Source: Georhizobium profundi (lineage in GTDB: Bacteria > Pseudomonadota > Alphaproteobacteria > Rhizobiales > Rhizobiaceae). From it: DNA of 64,000 nucleotides. The notes beneath the pieces are model-generated. The model had not been told where the DNA came from. It saw nothing but the letters and a program-made list of their open reading frames with translations, and ran no database searches. Shown one piece after another: positions 8,540 through 16,758 of this stretch; within the stretch, counting starts at the first letter, position 1, and every line of letters starts with the position of its first letter. The translations under genes and the position numbers were made by a program. The stretch lies in contig NZ_CP032509.1 in the NCBI RefSeq assembly GCF_003952725.1, positions 1,698,001-1,762,000 of the forward strand, in the 5' to 3' direction.

Positions 8540-9048
8540 TGACACCCGCTCCCGAGGCCTTCTTCACAAGGGCTCGGCGGGGATTGCGCATGATTACGGC
8601 AGTGCTCTGCGGAGCGCTGCTGGTCGCCCTGACATGCGTCACGGTGATCGATGTCGTCGGGCGCTATTTCCTGTCCAGTCCGTTGCCGGGTGCATCCGAA
8701 TATACGGAGCTCCTGCTGATGGCGATCATCTTCTGCGGGCTGCCGGCCGTCTGTCTCGATGACGGGCACATCTCCGTCGATCTCATCACATCGAGGCTCA
8801 AGGGCTGGGCCGAGATCGCGCAGCTTCTGATCGCGCGGCTTTTCGTGAGCGTCGTACTTGCCATCATCGCATGGCAGCTCTGGAAGCACGGCAGCCAGCT
8901 CGCAAGCTACAACGAGGTCACGGTCTATCTGCGCGCGCCGATCGGGCCCTTTTCAAAGGCTGCCGCGATCATCGCCGGCGCCTGTTCCGTCGTCACCTTC
9001 GTGATGGCCGTCATGCGGTTGTCCAAAGGCCGAGAGGGGGCCGTATAA
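8539..9048 (+). CDS. TRAP transporter small membrane subunit (DctQ), system 1
   Basis: A 169-residue four-helix membrane protein with the DctQ family pattern DVVGRYFLSSPLPGASEYTE after the first helix. The ATG overlaps the dctP stop as TGATG, and the gene ends in TAATG with dctM, so the three are translationally coupled. It forms the Q subunit of the sodium-dependent TRAP permease. Confidence 0.92.
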   Translation: MTPAPEAFFTRARRGLRMITAVLCGALLVALTCVTVIDVVGRYFLSSPLPGASEYTELLLMAIIFCGLPAVCLDDGHISVDLITSRLKGWAEIAQLLIARLFVSVVLAIIAWQLWKHGSQLASYNEVTVYLRAPIGPFSKAAAIIAGACSVVTFVMAVMRLSKGREGAV

Positions 9049-10334
9049 TGGATTGGCCGATCGGCGTTGCCCTGCTCCTGGGTCTCATTTTCTGTGGTGT
9101 GCCGATCGCTTTCGCCATGGCGGGCGTGGGCCTCGTCGGGGTCGCCTCGATCATCGGCTGGACGCCGACGCTCTCCCTCATCGGGCAGACCTATTTCGAT
9201 GGCGGCCGCAGCTACACGCTGTCCGTTGTTCCGCTGTTCCTCCTGATGGGCAATCTGGTCGTCCAATCGGGCGTCGCGGCGGAGCTCTTCAAAGCCGCCA
9301 ATGCCTGGCTCGGCCACAGGAAGGGTGGACTTGCGATGGCGACGATCGTCGCCTGCGGCGGGTTCTCGTCGGTGTGCGGCTCGTCGCTTGCTACGACAGC
9401 CACGATGGCGCGCATCGCGCTGCCCGAGATGCGCCGCTTCGGATATTCTGATCGCCTTGCGTCCTCTTCGATCGCATCCGGCGGAACGCTCGGCATTCTC
9501 ATTCCCCCGTCGGTCATTCTTGTCATTTACGGGATCCTGACGCAGCAGAACATCGGCATGCTGTTTCTGGCCGGCCTGCTTCCCGGGCTCGTCGGTATCG
9601 TTTTCTACATCTTCGCCGTGCGGCTTTCGCTGGTGATGTACAAGGAAGAGCTGGCGGTTCAGCCGAAGCTGCCGTTGATCGAGCGTTTCCGTGCGCTGAA
9701 AGGCGTCTTCTGGGCGCTGGCTCTGTTCGTGTTCGTCTTGGGCGGCATCTATGTCGGCGCCTTCACGGCCACCGAGGCCGCAGGCATGGGTGCCGGCGGA
9801 GCTTTCCTGTTGACCGCCGCCCGGGGCCGGTTGACGCTGCGCGACACGCTCGCCACACTCTTCGATACGGCCAAGACCACGGCAGTGATGTTCTTCATCC
9901 TGTTCGGAGCGCTGTTCTTCCTGAACTACGTGAACTTTTCCGGCCTCACGACGGATCTGCGCGAGTGGATCAACCTTCTCGGTGTCGGGCCCTATCAGGT
10001 CATCTTCTCGATCGTCATCATCTACTTGATCCTCGGCTGTCTCCTGGAAAGCCTGTCGATGGTGACGCTGACGGTGCCGATCTTCTTTCCGATCGTAGTT
10101 GGGCTCGGCTTCGATCCCATCTGGTTCGGCATCTTCGTGGTGATCGCGACGGAGCTTTCCTACATCACGCCGCCGATCGGGATGAATATCTTCGTCATGC
10201 GCTCGGTCGCACCCGAAGTCCCGATCGAGCGCATCTATGCCGGTGTGGTTCCCTTCGTCGCAGTCGACATCGTGCGTCTTGCTCTTTTGATTTTTGTGCC
10301 AGGTCTGGCGCTCATCATCCCGCAATCGATGTGA
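9048..10334 (+). CDS. TRAP transporter large permease subunit (DctM), system 1
   Basis: A 428-residue polytopic protein of the DctM family. It has about 12 hydrophobic segments and typical motifs: the GVPIAFAMAG helix near the N terminus, CGSSLATTATMARIALPEM in the first half, and ITPPIGMNIFVMRS near the C terminus. The start at TAATG overlaps dctQ. It is the transport channel for the ligand delivered by the 7514 receptor. Confidence 0.94.
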   Translation: MDWPIGVALLLGLIFCGVPIAFAMAGVGLVGVASIIGWTPTLSLIGQTYFDGGRSYTLSVVPLFLLMGNLVVQSGVAAELFKAANAWLGHRKGGLAMATIVACGGFSSVCGSSLATTATMARIALPEMRRFGYSDRLASSSIASGGTLGILIPPSVILVIYGILTQQNIGMLFLAGLLPGLVGIVFYIFAVRLSLVMYKEELAVQPKLPLIERFRALKGVFWALALFVFVLGGIYVGAFTATEAAGMGAGGAFLLTAARGRLTLRDTLATLFDTAKTTAVMFFILFGALFFLNYVNFSGLTTDLREWINLLGVGPYQVIFSIVIIYLILGCLLESLSMVTLTVPIFFPIVVGLGFDPIWFGIFVVIATELSYITPPIGMNIFVMRSVAPEVPIERIYAGVVPFVAVDIVRLALLIFVPGLALIIPQSM

Positions 10335-10341
10335 GCATCCA

Positions 10342-10875
10342 ATGACTGCAACAAAGCGCGCTTCAGACCTTGTCGCCGAACCCGCAAAGCCTGCCGATCG
10401 GGGCTTTGTCCGCAATTATCTCCTCTATCTGCTCGCCGCAGCCAGCGATGGCGTGTCAACAGAATTCCATGCCCTGATCCGAGCCCGCGGCGTGCGCGTG
10501 CCCGAGTGGCGCGTCCTGGCCTGCCTCGCCGACGAGGAAGGGCAGATGGTGACCCAACTCGCTGCGCTGGCGCTGATGGAACAGTCGCGGCTGACGAAGA
10601 TCATTGATCAGATGGCCGAGAAGGACCTGGTGAGCCGGCGCAGCGACCAGCGCGATCGTCGGCGTGTGAGGGTCTACCTCACCAAGAAGGGCAGGAAGCT
10701 CGCCGCTGAGCTCATCACGGAGGCCCGTGCGCACGAGGCGGGGATCATCGAACAGATTTCGCCGGATCAGGCGGAGATCCTGAAGGGTGTGCTGGCGCGC
10801 ATCATCGATCTGCACGGACCGGAAGCCCGTGCCGGAGATCGGCCGTCTGCCCCGACAATCGACGAGGAGCGGTGA
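10342..10875 (+). CDS. MarR family transcriptional regulator 1
   Basis: A 177-residue winged-helix protein with the MarR core GVRVPEWRVLACLADEEG...LAALALMEQSRLTKIIDQMAEKDLVSRR followed by DQRDRRRVRVYLTKKGRKL, the DNA-binding wing. It starts 7 nt after dctM, within the transporter operon. MarR proteins usually repress aromatic-compound genes and release DNA on ligand binding. The divergent control region at 7382-7452 carries matching dyads, so autoregulation and control of the Rieske operon are inferred. IAA-binding MarRs are known in iad-like loci. Confidence 0.92.
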   Translation: MTATKRASDLVAEPAKPADRGFVRNYLLYLLAAASDGVSTEFHALIRARGVRVPEWRVLACLADEEGQMVTQLAALALMEQSRLTKIIDQMAEKDLVSRRSDQRDRRRVRVYLTKKGRKLAAELITEARAHEAGIIEQISPDQAEILKGVLARIIDLHGPEARAGDRPSAPTIDEER

Positions 10876-10963
10876 GGCCGATGCGCAGAACCGCAGCGGC
10901 CACGCCGAGGATATTCGAAGCGAAAAGCTTCGTTCCAGACGTTCAGAAGCAGGGAGTGCGTTT

Positions 10964-12040
10964 ATGAAGATTGCGGTTCTGGGTGGGGGCAACGGGTCCT
11001 ATGCTGCGGTGGCCGATTTCACCGAAGCGGGCCACGAGGTCGCGTGGTGGCGTCGCGAAGCATCGAGCTTTTCCGATATTGCCGCGGCGGGCGCGATTAC
11101 TGTCACCGACCACAAGGGCAGCCGGCAGGTGCCCGTATCTCCCACCGACGATCTCGGCGCAGCGCTCGAAGGCGCGGCCTTGATCGTTGCGCCGACGCCG
11201 GCATTTGCCCAGGCCGACATGGCCGATGCGCTGGCATCGCACCTGGTCGACGGACAGGTGATCTATCTGCCACCAGGCACCTTCGGGTCCTACATCATGA
11301 TGAAGCGCATCCGCGATGCGGGCTCGACGGCCGATATCGCAATTGCCGAAACCGGCACGCTGCCCTGGCTTTGCCGCAAACAGAATGCGCTTGAGGTTCG
11401 CATCACGACGCGCGCCTCGCGCCTGCCGACCGGCGTTCTGCCGGCCCGCAAGACGGACGAGGCCATCGAGATCATCTCGGCTGCATTCCCCGGAGCGATC
11501 GAGCGGGTGGAAGACGCGCTCTCCGGCGCTTTGATGAATGCCGGACCGATCATTCATCCGCCGCTGATCTTGATGAATGCCGGACCGATCGAGCATTTCG
11601 ACAAGTGGGACATTCATAACGAGGGCACGCAGCCGGCGATCCGCCGCACGCATGCCGCACTCGACAATGAGCGCATCGCGATCCGCGAAAAGCTCGGCTA
11701 TGGCGCACCGCACTTCCCGCTCGCCGATCACTACGAAACCAGCGACTGGATGTACGGCAACCTTGCCCATGACAAGCTGGTCGGTTCGGGCGACTGGCAC
11801 GAAACGCTCGATCTCAAGAACCATCGCTACATGACCGAGGATGTTGGTCTCGGGCTCGCCTTCCTCGTGTCGGTCGGTGATTGGGCCGGGGTGCCGTGTC
11901 CGGTCGCCAAGGGCCTTCTCGCGATCGCCGGTGCAGTCGCGGAACAGGATTTCCGCGCGCATGGCCGAACGATGGAGAGCATCGGACTTGCCGACAGAAG
12001 CCCCGCCGAGGTCCAGTCCATGCTGCAGGACGGCCTCTGA
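10964..12040 (+). CDS. NAD/NADP octopine/nopaline dehydrogenase family protein
   Basis: A 358-residue opine-dehydrogenase fold protein. The N-terminal Rossmann motif is MKIAVLGGGNGSYAAVADF. The family's central motif appears as LMNAGPIIHPPLILMNAGPIEHFDKWD at about 190-216, and the C-terminal helical domain follows. Substrates in this family are amino-acid/keto-acid conjugates, but many environmental members are uncharacterised. An exact 21-bp direct repeat (11531-11551 and 11570-11590, 39 nt apart) encodes both LMNAGPI segments. The gene starts 88 nt after marR and overlaps the next gene by one base. It belongs to the transporter operon, so it probably acts on an imported compound. Confidence 0.85.
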   Translation: MKIAVLGGGNGSYAAVADFTEAGHEVAWWRREASSFSDIAAAGAITVTDHKGSRQVPVSPTDDLGAALEGAALIVAPTPAFAQADMADALASHLVDGQVIYLPPGTFGSYIMMKRIRDAGSTADIAIAETGTLPWLCRKQNALEVRITTRASRLPTGVLPARKTDEAIEIISAAFPGAIERVEDALSGALMNAGPIIHPPLILMNAGPIEHFDKWDIHNEGTQPAIRRTHAALDNERIAIREKLGYGAPHFPLADHYETSDWMYGNLAHDKLVGSGDWHETLDLKNHRYMTEDVGLGLAFLVSVGDWAGVPCPVAKGLLAIAGAVAEQDFRAHGRTMESIGLADRSPAEVQSMLQDGL

Positions 12041-13032
12041 TGGCCGGGGAGATCATCGCCTGTATCGGCGCCGGCCGCATGGGACGCGGCATCGCGCAGT
12101 GCGTCGCCTATGCCGGGCATGATATCCGCCTGCTCGATGCCAAGCCGCGGGATGCTGCGGCCTTCGAAGAGCTGAAGGCGCAGACGCTCGGCGAGATCGA
12201 AGCGGGACTTGCGGCGATCGCGTCGCTCGGCGCTTTCGACAAAGCCGCCATCGGCGAGATCATGGCGCGTGTAAAGGTGCTTCCGTCCGACCAGGCTTCA
12301 GAAGCGCTGGCACAAGCCGCCATCGTGTTCGAAGCGGTGCCGGAAACCGAAGCAGCCAAGCGTGATGCTTTTGCCGTTTTCGATGCCAATGCCGACGAGG
12401 GGGCCGCGCTCGCCTCCACGACATCGACGATGCTGTCGACGCATCTGGCAGCATTCACTCAGTATCCGAGCCGTTTCCTCAACGCGCACTGGCTGAACCC
12501 GGCGTTCCTGATGCCGCTGGTCGAACTCTCTCCGGCCGACGAGACGGCCGATGAGGCGCTCGCTGCCGTGCGAGGGTTTCTCGAATCCATCGGCAAGGTG
12601 CCGATCACCTGCAAGGCGTCGCCCGGTTACATCGTCCCGCGCATCCAGGCGCTGGCGATGAACGAAGCGGCTCGGCTGGTGGAGGAAGGCGTTGCCAGCG
12701 CAGAGGATGTCGACAAGGCAGTGACCTACGGCTTCGGCTTGCGCTTCGGCGTCCTCGGCCTGCTGGAGTTCATCGACTGGGGCGGCGGCGACATTCTCTT
12801 TTACGCCTCGAACTATCTGAGCGACGCCTTCAAGGATGAGCGCTTCGCGCCGCCGGCGATCATCAGCCGCAACATGGAAGAAGGCAGGATCGGATTGAAA
12901 ACCGGTGCCGGCTTCTTCGATTACGAGGGCATGGATGTGGCTGCCTACCGGCAGAAACGCATGGCCGATTTCCTACGATCCCTCGAAGCTTCAGGGCTTG
13001 TTCGCCCTCCGGTTCTCGCGGGCAATTCATGA
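12040..13032 (+). CDS. 3-hydroxyacyl-CoA dehydrogenase family protein
   Basis: A 330-residue NAD-dependent dehydrogenase of the 3-hydroxyacyl-CoA/carnitine dehydrogenase family. The nucleotide loop is CIGAGRMGRGIAQCVAYAGH at 8-27. The catalytic segment AHWLNPAFLMPLVEL near 148-162 retains the His and Glu, and the conserved Asn occurs in ALAMNEAARLVEEG. It is a single-domain-pair protein without a hydratase fusion. The start is coupled to the preceding gene by TGATG. It likely oxidises a beta-hydroxy acid or its CoA ester; substrate unknown. Confidence 0.88.
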   Translation: MAGEIIACIGAGRMGRGIAQCVAYAGHDIRLLDAKPRDAAAFEELKAQTLGEIEAGLAAIASLGAFDKAAIGEIMARVKVLPSDQASEALAQAAIVFEAVPETEAAKRDAFAVFDANADEGAALASTTSTMLSTHLAAFTQYPSRFLNAHWLNPAFLMPLVELSPADETADEALAAVRGFLESIGKVPITCKASPGYIVPRIQALAMNEAARLVEEGVASAEDVDKAVTYGFGLRFGVLGLLEFIDWGGGDILFYASNYLSDAFKDERFAPPAIISRNMEEGRIGLKTGAGFFDYEGMDVAAYRQKRMADFLRSLEASGLVRPPVLAGNS

Positions 13033-13085
13033 CAGATCGGTAACAAGCCGGCAGTTGGTTCAAAGATCCACAGAGGGTACTCACC

Positions 13086-14078
13086 ATGAAAACAATGCAC
13101 ACCAAATTTGCCATCATGACCACCGCATCGATGCTTGCGCTCGGCGCTTACGCCGCTCATGCGCAAGAGCAGATCCGGGCGATTTCCGCTTTCCCGCAGG
13201 CTTTGGCTTTTTCCCAGAGCTTTCAGGGCTTCGTCGATCTGGTGAACGAGAAGGGCGAAGGCGTCGTCCAGATCACCTATGCCGGCGGTCCGGAAATGTT
13301 TCCGCCGAACCAGCAGGTCGACGCTGTTCGCCGCGGCGTGATCGACATGCAATACGGCCCGGCGTCCTACTATCTCGGCACCATGCCGGAAGCCGATGCC
13401 TGGGTGGGCTCGACCGTGACGGCTGCGGAAGCGCGCGAGAATGGCGGCTTCGGGATCATGCAGCAGGCTTTCCGTGAAAAGCTCGGCGTCGAGCTTCTGG
13501 CACATCTCGATACCGGCGTGGAGTTCCACGTCTATACGATCCAGGAGCCGCGGCGGACCGAGGATGGCGGCGTCGATCTTTCCGGCCTGCGCATTCGTTC
13601 CCAGCCAATTTATAACGCCTTCTTCGAAGAGATCGGCGCGATCCCGGTTTCCGTGCCGGTGCCGGATGTCTACACCGGCCTTGAACGCTCCACCTTCGAT
13701 GGTTCGGGCTGGCCGATCGTCGGCATCAAGGATCTCTCCTGGGATCGCTTCCTGCGCTACCGTATCGATCCCGGCGTCTTCCAGACCGATCTCGCCGTCG
13801 TGATCAACCCGGCAAAGTGGGAAGGCCTCTCGGATGAGGCCAAGGCGATCATCGAGGAAGCGGCTGCCGAATACGAGCAGACGTCCTATGAGAACTTCCA
13901 GCAGGTGATTTCCGAAACGGATGCCACCGTGCGCGAGGAAGGCATGACCGTCGTCGAGCTTGAGGACGAGCAGGCGGCCGAGTTCCGCCGCATGGCGTTC
14001 GAAAGCGCCTGGGCGCGCATGCAGGCCGCCGGCAGCGAGCATTACGACGCGCTGCGTTCGGCTTACTATCCTGAGTGA
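13086..14078 (+). CDS. TRAP transporter substrate-binding protein (DctP family), system 2
   Basis: A 330-residue periplasmic receptor with a signal peptide (about 26 residues, ending GAYAAHA). The C-terminal part contains the TRAP motif GLERSTFDGSGWPIVGIKDLSWD. It resembles the system 3 receptor at 24209 (both contain the RAISAF/RAVSGF start and a FDG/IDGYGWPI segment) more than system 1. It begins 53 nt after the dehydrogenase gene and heads a second P-Q-M set within the same strand. Confidence 0.92.
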   Translation: MKTMHTKFAIMTTASMLALGAYAAHAQEQIRAISAFPQALAFSQSFQGFVDLVNEKGEGVVQITYAGGPEMFPPNQQVDAVRRGVIDMQYGPASYYLGTMPEADAWVGSTVTAAEARENGGFGIMQQAFREKLGVELLAHLDTGVEFHVYTIQEPRRTEDGGVDLSGLRIRSQPIYNAFFEEIGAIPVSVPVPDVYTGLERSTFDGSGWPIVGIKDLSWDRFLRYRIDPGVFQTDLAVVINPAKWEGLSDEAKAIIEEAAAEYEQTSYENFQQVISETDATVREEGMTVVELEDEQAAEFRRMAFESAWARMQAAGSEHYDALRSAYYPE

Positions 14079-14145
14079 TGGGATGACCGGGCGGGGCCAA
14101 GCGCCTCGCCCGACTTTCGTTTCCAATGGAACGGGCGCCAAGACC

Positions 14146-14637
14146 ATGATGAGATTCTATGACCGGCTGATCGTTGGCCTGGCGGTTCTCGGGGCTCTCA
14201 GCCTCGCCGCCATCACGGCGTTGATCATCGTCGACGTCATCCTGCGAAATACCGGCTTCAGGCCGTTCCAATCGACGAGCGCGATCGTCGAATATGTCAT
14301 GCTGTTCGCCACCATGGCGGCAGCGCCCTGGCTGGTGCGCGAGAACGGGCATGTGGCGATCGGCTCCTTCGTCGCCAAGCTTCCGGATGGTTTGCGCGTG
14401 GCTGTGGGCCGCCTCGTTCTGGTGGTCTGCATCCTTGCGCTTGCTCTTCTCACCTGGCGATCGGCCGCCGTCGGCATGGAGATGATCGCCACACGATCGG
14501 TAGACATGCGCTCGATCAACATCCCGGCCTGGGTGCTCTACGCGATGCTGGGCGGAGGCTTCTTTTTAATGGCGATCGAGTTCCTGCGCATTCTGCTGCG
14601 CGGCGAAACCTATAGCGGCGCAGGCGGGGGACACTGA
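14146..14637 (+). CDS. TRAP transporter small membrane subunit (DctQ), system 2
   Basis: A 163-residue four-helix membrane protein with DctQ features (IIVDVILRNTGFRPFQSTSAIVEY, then PWLVRENGHVAIGSF). The start at 14146 gives an N terminus that leads straight into the first helix; an in-frame ATG at 14083 would add 21 polar residues and cannot be excluded. It ends 1 nt before dctM. Confidence 0.9.
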   Translation: MMRFYDRLIVGLAVLGALSLAAITALIIVDVILRNTGFRPFQSTSAIVEYVMLFATMAAAPWLVRENGHVAIGSFVAKLPDGLRVAVGRLVLVVCILALALLTWRSAAVGMEMIATRSVDMRSINIPAWVLYAMLGGGFFLMAIEFLRILLRGETYSGAGGGH

Positions 14638-14638
14638 C

Positions 14639-15958
14639 ATGATGCCTTGGTATGACGCCACGCTGATCATGATCGGCGGCCTGCTTGCGCTGATGCTCAT
14701 CGGCATGCCGGTCGCAATCGCCTTTCTCGTCATCAACATCATCGGCGTCCTGATCTTCATGGGCGGGATCGTCGGCATCGATCAGCTGGTCGCAAACGCC
14801 ACGACCTCGATCACGAGTTTCGCGCTCGTTCCGGTGCCGCTCTTTCTCATCATGGGCGAACTGCTGTTCCACACGGGGCTTGCGTTCCGCGTCTTCGACG
14901 CGCTTGACAAATGCATGGGCAACATCCGAGGCCGGCTCGCCTATCTGACCGTCGGCGGCGGCACGATCTTCGCGACCCTGTCCGGCTCCTCCATGGCCAA
15001 CGCCGCCATGCTCGGCACCACGCTGATGCCGGACATGATCAAGCGGGGCTACAAGAAGCACATCATCATGGGGCCTATTCTCGCGACAGGCGGCCTCGCT
15101 ATGATCATCCCGCCATCATCGCTCGCCGTTCTTCTCGGCTCGCTTGGGCGGATCGACGTGGGGTCATTGCTGATCGCTGGCCTGATACCGGGCCTCGTGC
15201 TGGCGCTCCTTTTCGCGCTGACGATCAGGCTGCAGATCGCCATCGATCCAGAGGCGGCACCCGGCTACGCAGCCAAGCGCGCCACGGGACGCGAGATCGC
15301 ACGCGCGCTCATCGTCGATGTGGCACCGATGGGCATCGTCGTCTTCGCCGTCGTTGGTCTGATCCTGCTTGGCTGGGCAACACCGACGGAGTCTGCGGCA
15401 TTCGGGGCGCTTGCCGTCATCGTTCTTGCCGCGCTCTACGGCAAGCTGAGCTGGGAAGCAGTCGTCAAGTCGATGAAGGGCACGCTCGCTGTTTCGGTGA
15501 TGATGCTGATGATCATCGTCGGCTCTACGACGTTTTCGCAGATCCTCGCCTTCTCGGGCGCCTCGCAGGGGCTCATCGGCTTTGCCACCGGCTTCGACGT
15601 ATCGCCCTATGTGCTGCTGACGCTGATGGTGCTGGTGCTGATCGTGCTCGGCATGTTCATGGATCCACTCTCGATCATGATGCTGACGCTTCCGATCTTC
15701 ATGCCGCTTTCGGCGCTCGCCGGCTTCGATGCCGTTTGGTTCGGCATCATCATGCTGCTGGTGCTCGAACTTAGCCTCGTGACGCCGCCGTTTGGGCTTT
15801 TGCTGTTCGTCATGGTCGGGGTCGCACCCAAGGGCACCACGATCGGCGAGGTCGCCCGGGCGGCGCTGCCCTATATCGGATGCACGCTCTTTCTCGTCGT
15901 GCTTCTCGTCATTTGGCCGCAGATCGCCCTGTGGCTGCCCAGCATGATCAGGTACTGA
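14639..15958 (+). CDS. TRAP transporter large permease subunit (DctM), system 2
   Basis: A 439-residue DctM-family permease. It contains GMPVAIAFLVINIIGV near the N terminus, LSGSSMANAAMLGTTLMPDM in the first repeat, and TPPFGLLLFVMVGVAP near the C terminus. It is coupled to dctQ upstream and followed after 2 nt by the racemase-like gene, so transport and that protein are probably functionally linked. Confidence 0.93.
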   Translation: MMPWYDATLIMIGGLLALMLIGMPVAIAFLVINIIGVLIFMGGIVGIDQLVANATTSITSFALVPVPLFLIMGELLFHTGLAFRVFDALDKCMGNIRGRLAYLTVGGGTIFATLSGSSMANAAMLGTTLMPDMIKRGYKKHIIMGPILATGGLAMIIPPSSLAVLLGSLGRIDVGSLLIAGLIPGLVLALLFALTIRLQIAIDPEAAPGYAAKRATGREIARALIVDVAPMGIVVFAVVGLILLGWATPTESAAFGALAVIVLAALYGKLSWEAVVKSMKGTLAVSVMMLMIIVGSTTFSQILAFSGASQGLIGFATGFDVSPYVLLTLMVLVLIVLGMFMDPLSIMMLTLPIFMPLSALAGFDAVWFGIIMLLVLELSLVTPPFGLLLFVMVGVAPKGTTIGEVARAALPYIGCTLFLVVLLVIWPQIALWLPSMIRY

Positions 15959-15960
15959 CA

Positions 15961-16734
15961 ATGCGCATCTGGTATCAAAGCTACGTCGACTACGAACATG
16001 GTGCGGGCTACTGGGACGAGCTGCGCAAGCATCTCGACCAGATCATCGATCCCGGCACCGAGATAGACATCAAGGGGATCACGCCGCATGATTCCTACGC
16101 CCATGCCATCGTCGAGTTTCGCTGCGCTCGAGAAGTGATCTGCAACGCGGTTCGTGCGGAGCGGGAAGGCTACGACGCCTTCATCATCGGGCACTTCCAG
16201 GATGCGGGTCTCTACGAGGCGCGCTCGGTGGTCGACATTCCGGTGCTCGGCATGGGCGAGGCATCGATGCTGCATGCCTGCCAGCTCGGCCAGCGTTCCG
16301 GCATCGTGACGATCAACAGGCGCTACATCCCCTGGTTTCACCACCAGATCGGCAAGTACGGCCTGAAGGAGCGGGTGACCGGCGTGCATGCAATGCAGTT
16401 CGAACCCGGCCAGATCCTGGATGCCTTCGGCTCGGAAGAAAAGCTCGAGACTGTCAGGGCCTTGTTCGAGGAGCAGGCACGACCGCTGGTCGAGGAGGGC
16501 GTCGATGTGCTGATCCCCGGTGGCGGCATCCCCATGCTTCTGTTCTCCCAGCTCCATGACCACCGTGTCGACGGCGCCCCGGTGATCAACGGCATCCCGA
16601 TCGTCGTCAAGCTGGCGGAAATGGCCGTAAAGCTGAAAAACCTGACCGGCCTCGGCATCAGCCGCACCTCGGACTACGTGAAGCCACCTATCGAGATCAT
16701 CGAGGAATTCATGGCCCACCCGAAGGGGTTATAG
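15961..16734 (+). CDS. Asp/Glu/hydantoin racemase superfamily protein lacking catalytic cysteines
   Basis: A 257-residue protein with the Asp/Glu racemase fold. In true racemases and maleate isomerases two cysteines act as acid/base, in motifs like ACFxDPGL and GCAGM. Here the first site reads GHFQDAGL (His in place of Cys) and the second reads IPGGGIPM (Gly in place of Cys). Neither catalytic Cys is present, so normal racemase chemistry is unlikely. The start follows the dctM stop by 2 nt. It ends the plus-strand operon, 24 nt from the convergent MgtC-family gene. Function is unknown: a hydrolase, decarboxylase, isomerase or ligand sensor are all possible. Confidence 0.82.
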   Translation: MRIWYQSYVDYEHGAGYWDELRKHLDQIIDPGTEIDIKGITPHDSYAHAIVEFRCAREVICNAVRAEREGYDAFIIGHFQDAGLYEARSVVDIPVLGMGEASMLHACQLGQRSGIVTINRRYIPWFHHQIGKYGLKERVTGVHAMQFEPGQILDAFGSEEKLETVRALFEEQARPLVEEGVDVLIPGGGIPMLLFSQLHDHRVDGAPVINGIPIVVKLAEMAVKLKNLTGLGISRTSDYVKPPIEIIEEFMAHPKGL

Positions 16735-16758
16735 AAGTGGACGTGCTTGCCGCCTGCA

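Noticed and set aside
8925-10415. Long minus-strand open frame (about 496 codons) opposite dctM
   Set aside because: The product is low-complexity (His/Asp/Arg/Gln-rich) and mirrors the hydrophobic codons of dctM; a typical antisense shadow in high-GC DNA.
10916-10932. CGAAGC-gaaaa-GCTTCG hairpin between marR 1 and the opine dehydrogenase gene
   Set aside because: Six-bp stem without a T-run; too weak to call a terminator or split the operon.
10964-12040. Opine dehydrogenase as a sign of Ti/Ri-plasmid T-DNA
   Set aside because: No T-DNA borders, vir genes or plant-type genes; it sits in a bacterial transporter operon.
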